Source of the DNA: Burkholderiaceae bacterium
GTDB lineage: Bacteria > Pseudomonadota > Gammaproteobacteria > Burkholderiales > Burkholderiaceae_C
Assembly (NCBI GenBank): GCA_017992055.1
Contig: JAGOPK010000014.1
Span: forward strand, 34,700 to 98,699
Length of the DNA stretch: 64,000 nucleotides
Direction: 5' to 3'
The notes beneath the pieces were generated by a model that saw nothing but the letters and a program-made list of their open reading frames with translations, was not told the origin of the DNA and ran no database searches. Below are positions 63,555 to 64,000 of the stretch, piece by piece; position 1 is the first letter of the stretch; each line of letters starts with the position of its first letter. Position numbers and translations under genes: made by a program.

Positions 63555-64000
63555 ATGAGCACCGCCGCGCTGGGTCCCCTGGGTCAGCACGCCGCCTTGC
63601 TGCCGCGTCCGCGCGACGGCCTGGGCCTGGGCGCGGCCCTGGCCCTGCTGGCCCATGCCGGCCTGGTCGGCGCGCTGGCCCTGGCCCTGCACTGGAAGCT
63701 GCCGACACCCGAGACCGTGGTCGCCGCCGAGCTGTGGGCCAGCGTGCCCCAGGCCGCGCCGCCGCCGGCGGCCGAGGCGCCACCGCCTCCGCCCGCCCCG
63801 GCGCCCACGCCGGCACCCACGCCAGCGCCCTCACCCACGCCCGCTCCGCCCCCTCCGCCGCCCGCGCCCACCGCCGCCGAGCGCGAGGCCGAGATCGCGC
63901 TGGAAAAGCAGAAGCAGCGCCGCGAGGCCGAGCGCCTGGCCGAGCAGAAGGCCGCTGAACAGCGGGCCGCGGACAAGAAGGCGGCCGAGAAGCTGGCGGC
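63555..64000 (+). CDS. tolA: Cell envelope integrity protein TolA, N-terminal part (cut by window edge)
   Basis: The first 148 codons are present and the gene continues past the right edge. A cytoplasmic leader is followed by one transmembrane helix (about 24-48, 'ALALLAHAGLVGALALALHW'), a long Pro/Ala-rich stretch (about 70-112), then the start of a charged helical domain rich in Glu, Lys, Ala and Gln, as expected for TolA domain II. The position after tolR supports the call. The C-terminal Pal/TolB-interacting domain lies outside the window. Confidence 0.95.
   Translation, partial: MSTAALGPLGQHAALLPRPRDGLGLGAALALLAHAGLVGALALALHWKLPTPETVVAAELWASVPQAAPPPAAEAPPPPPAPAPTPAPTPAPSPTPAPPPPPPAPTAAEREAEIALEKQKQRREAERLAEQKAAEQRAADKKAAEKLA

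Noticed and set aside
63765-63880. Pro-codon-rich repeat near the right edge
   Set aside because: It is the Pro/Ala linker of TolA, a normal feature of that protein.

Overview
The window is a high-GC, densely packed bacterial chromosome segment. Its gene content and order (DUF3460-scpA, rdgC, an apbC/metG divergent pair, ribBA-ribH-nusB, ybgC-tolQRA, a PEP-CTERM exported esterase, several Liv-type transporters) suggest a betaproteobacterium of the order Burkholderiales, probably near the Rubrivivax/Ideonella/Leptothrix group. This is inferred from gene content only. No rRNA, tRNA, CRISPR array, insertion sequence or phage gene was seen.

Layout. 1-286 is the start of an MBL-fold hydrolase that runs off the left edge. 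287-3984 is a visibly more AT-rich accessory stretch of small exported, lipoprotein or membrane proteins of unknown function, with one 428-base stretch that has no clear gene. 4006-10528 holds a membrane protein, a DUF4256 protein, a DinB-like protein, a methyltransferase, a TonB-C-like secreted protein, an alpha/beta hydrolase that has lost its nucleophile serine, and a LysR/MFS divergent pair. 10547-16022 is a Liv-type ABC importer operon (livH, livM, livG, livF) ending in a long-chain acyl-CoA ligase, without its own binding protein. 16270-20904 carries a nitroreductase, a translationally coupled GST / HCCA-isomerase / MATE trio, a transglutaminase-like protein and a PaaI-type thioesterase.

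20948-32098 is the most coherent block. Ten genes run on the minus strand: crotonase, feruloyl-CoA-synthase-type ligase, SDR dehydrogenase, thioesterase, Liv-type binding protein, LivH, a fused LivM-LivG, LivF, acyl-CoA dehydrogenase and a MarR regulator. They look like uptake, CoA activation and beta-oxidation-type degradation of an aromatic or phenylpropanoid acid. A perfect ACCGACC/GGTCGGT-type palindrome sits inside the block, and an amidohydrolase diverges from its promoter.

33146-36666 has an AraC regulator and a two-subunit molybdenum hydroxylase. 36842-39157 is the ahpC-ahpF peroxidase system with a palindromic operator. Then come rdgC, a PEP-CTERM SGNH hydrolase, apbC and metG. 44622-49221 is a signalling cluster: a TPR/TolB-like membrane protein, a MASE1 histidine kinase, a membrane-tethered periplasmic sensor and a CheY-like receiver. 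49483-58659 holds a SulP transporter, a CYTH protein, DUF3460-scpA, a voltage-gated-type ion channel, yaeQ, an S9 peptidase and the two N-degron transferases aat and bpt. 58697-64000 is a housekeeping run: ribBA (with a decayed cyclohydrolase II half), ribH, nusB, an aminotransferase, ybgC, tolQ, tolR and the start of tolA, which is cut by the right edge.
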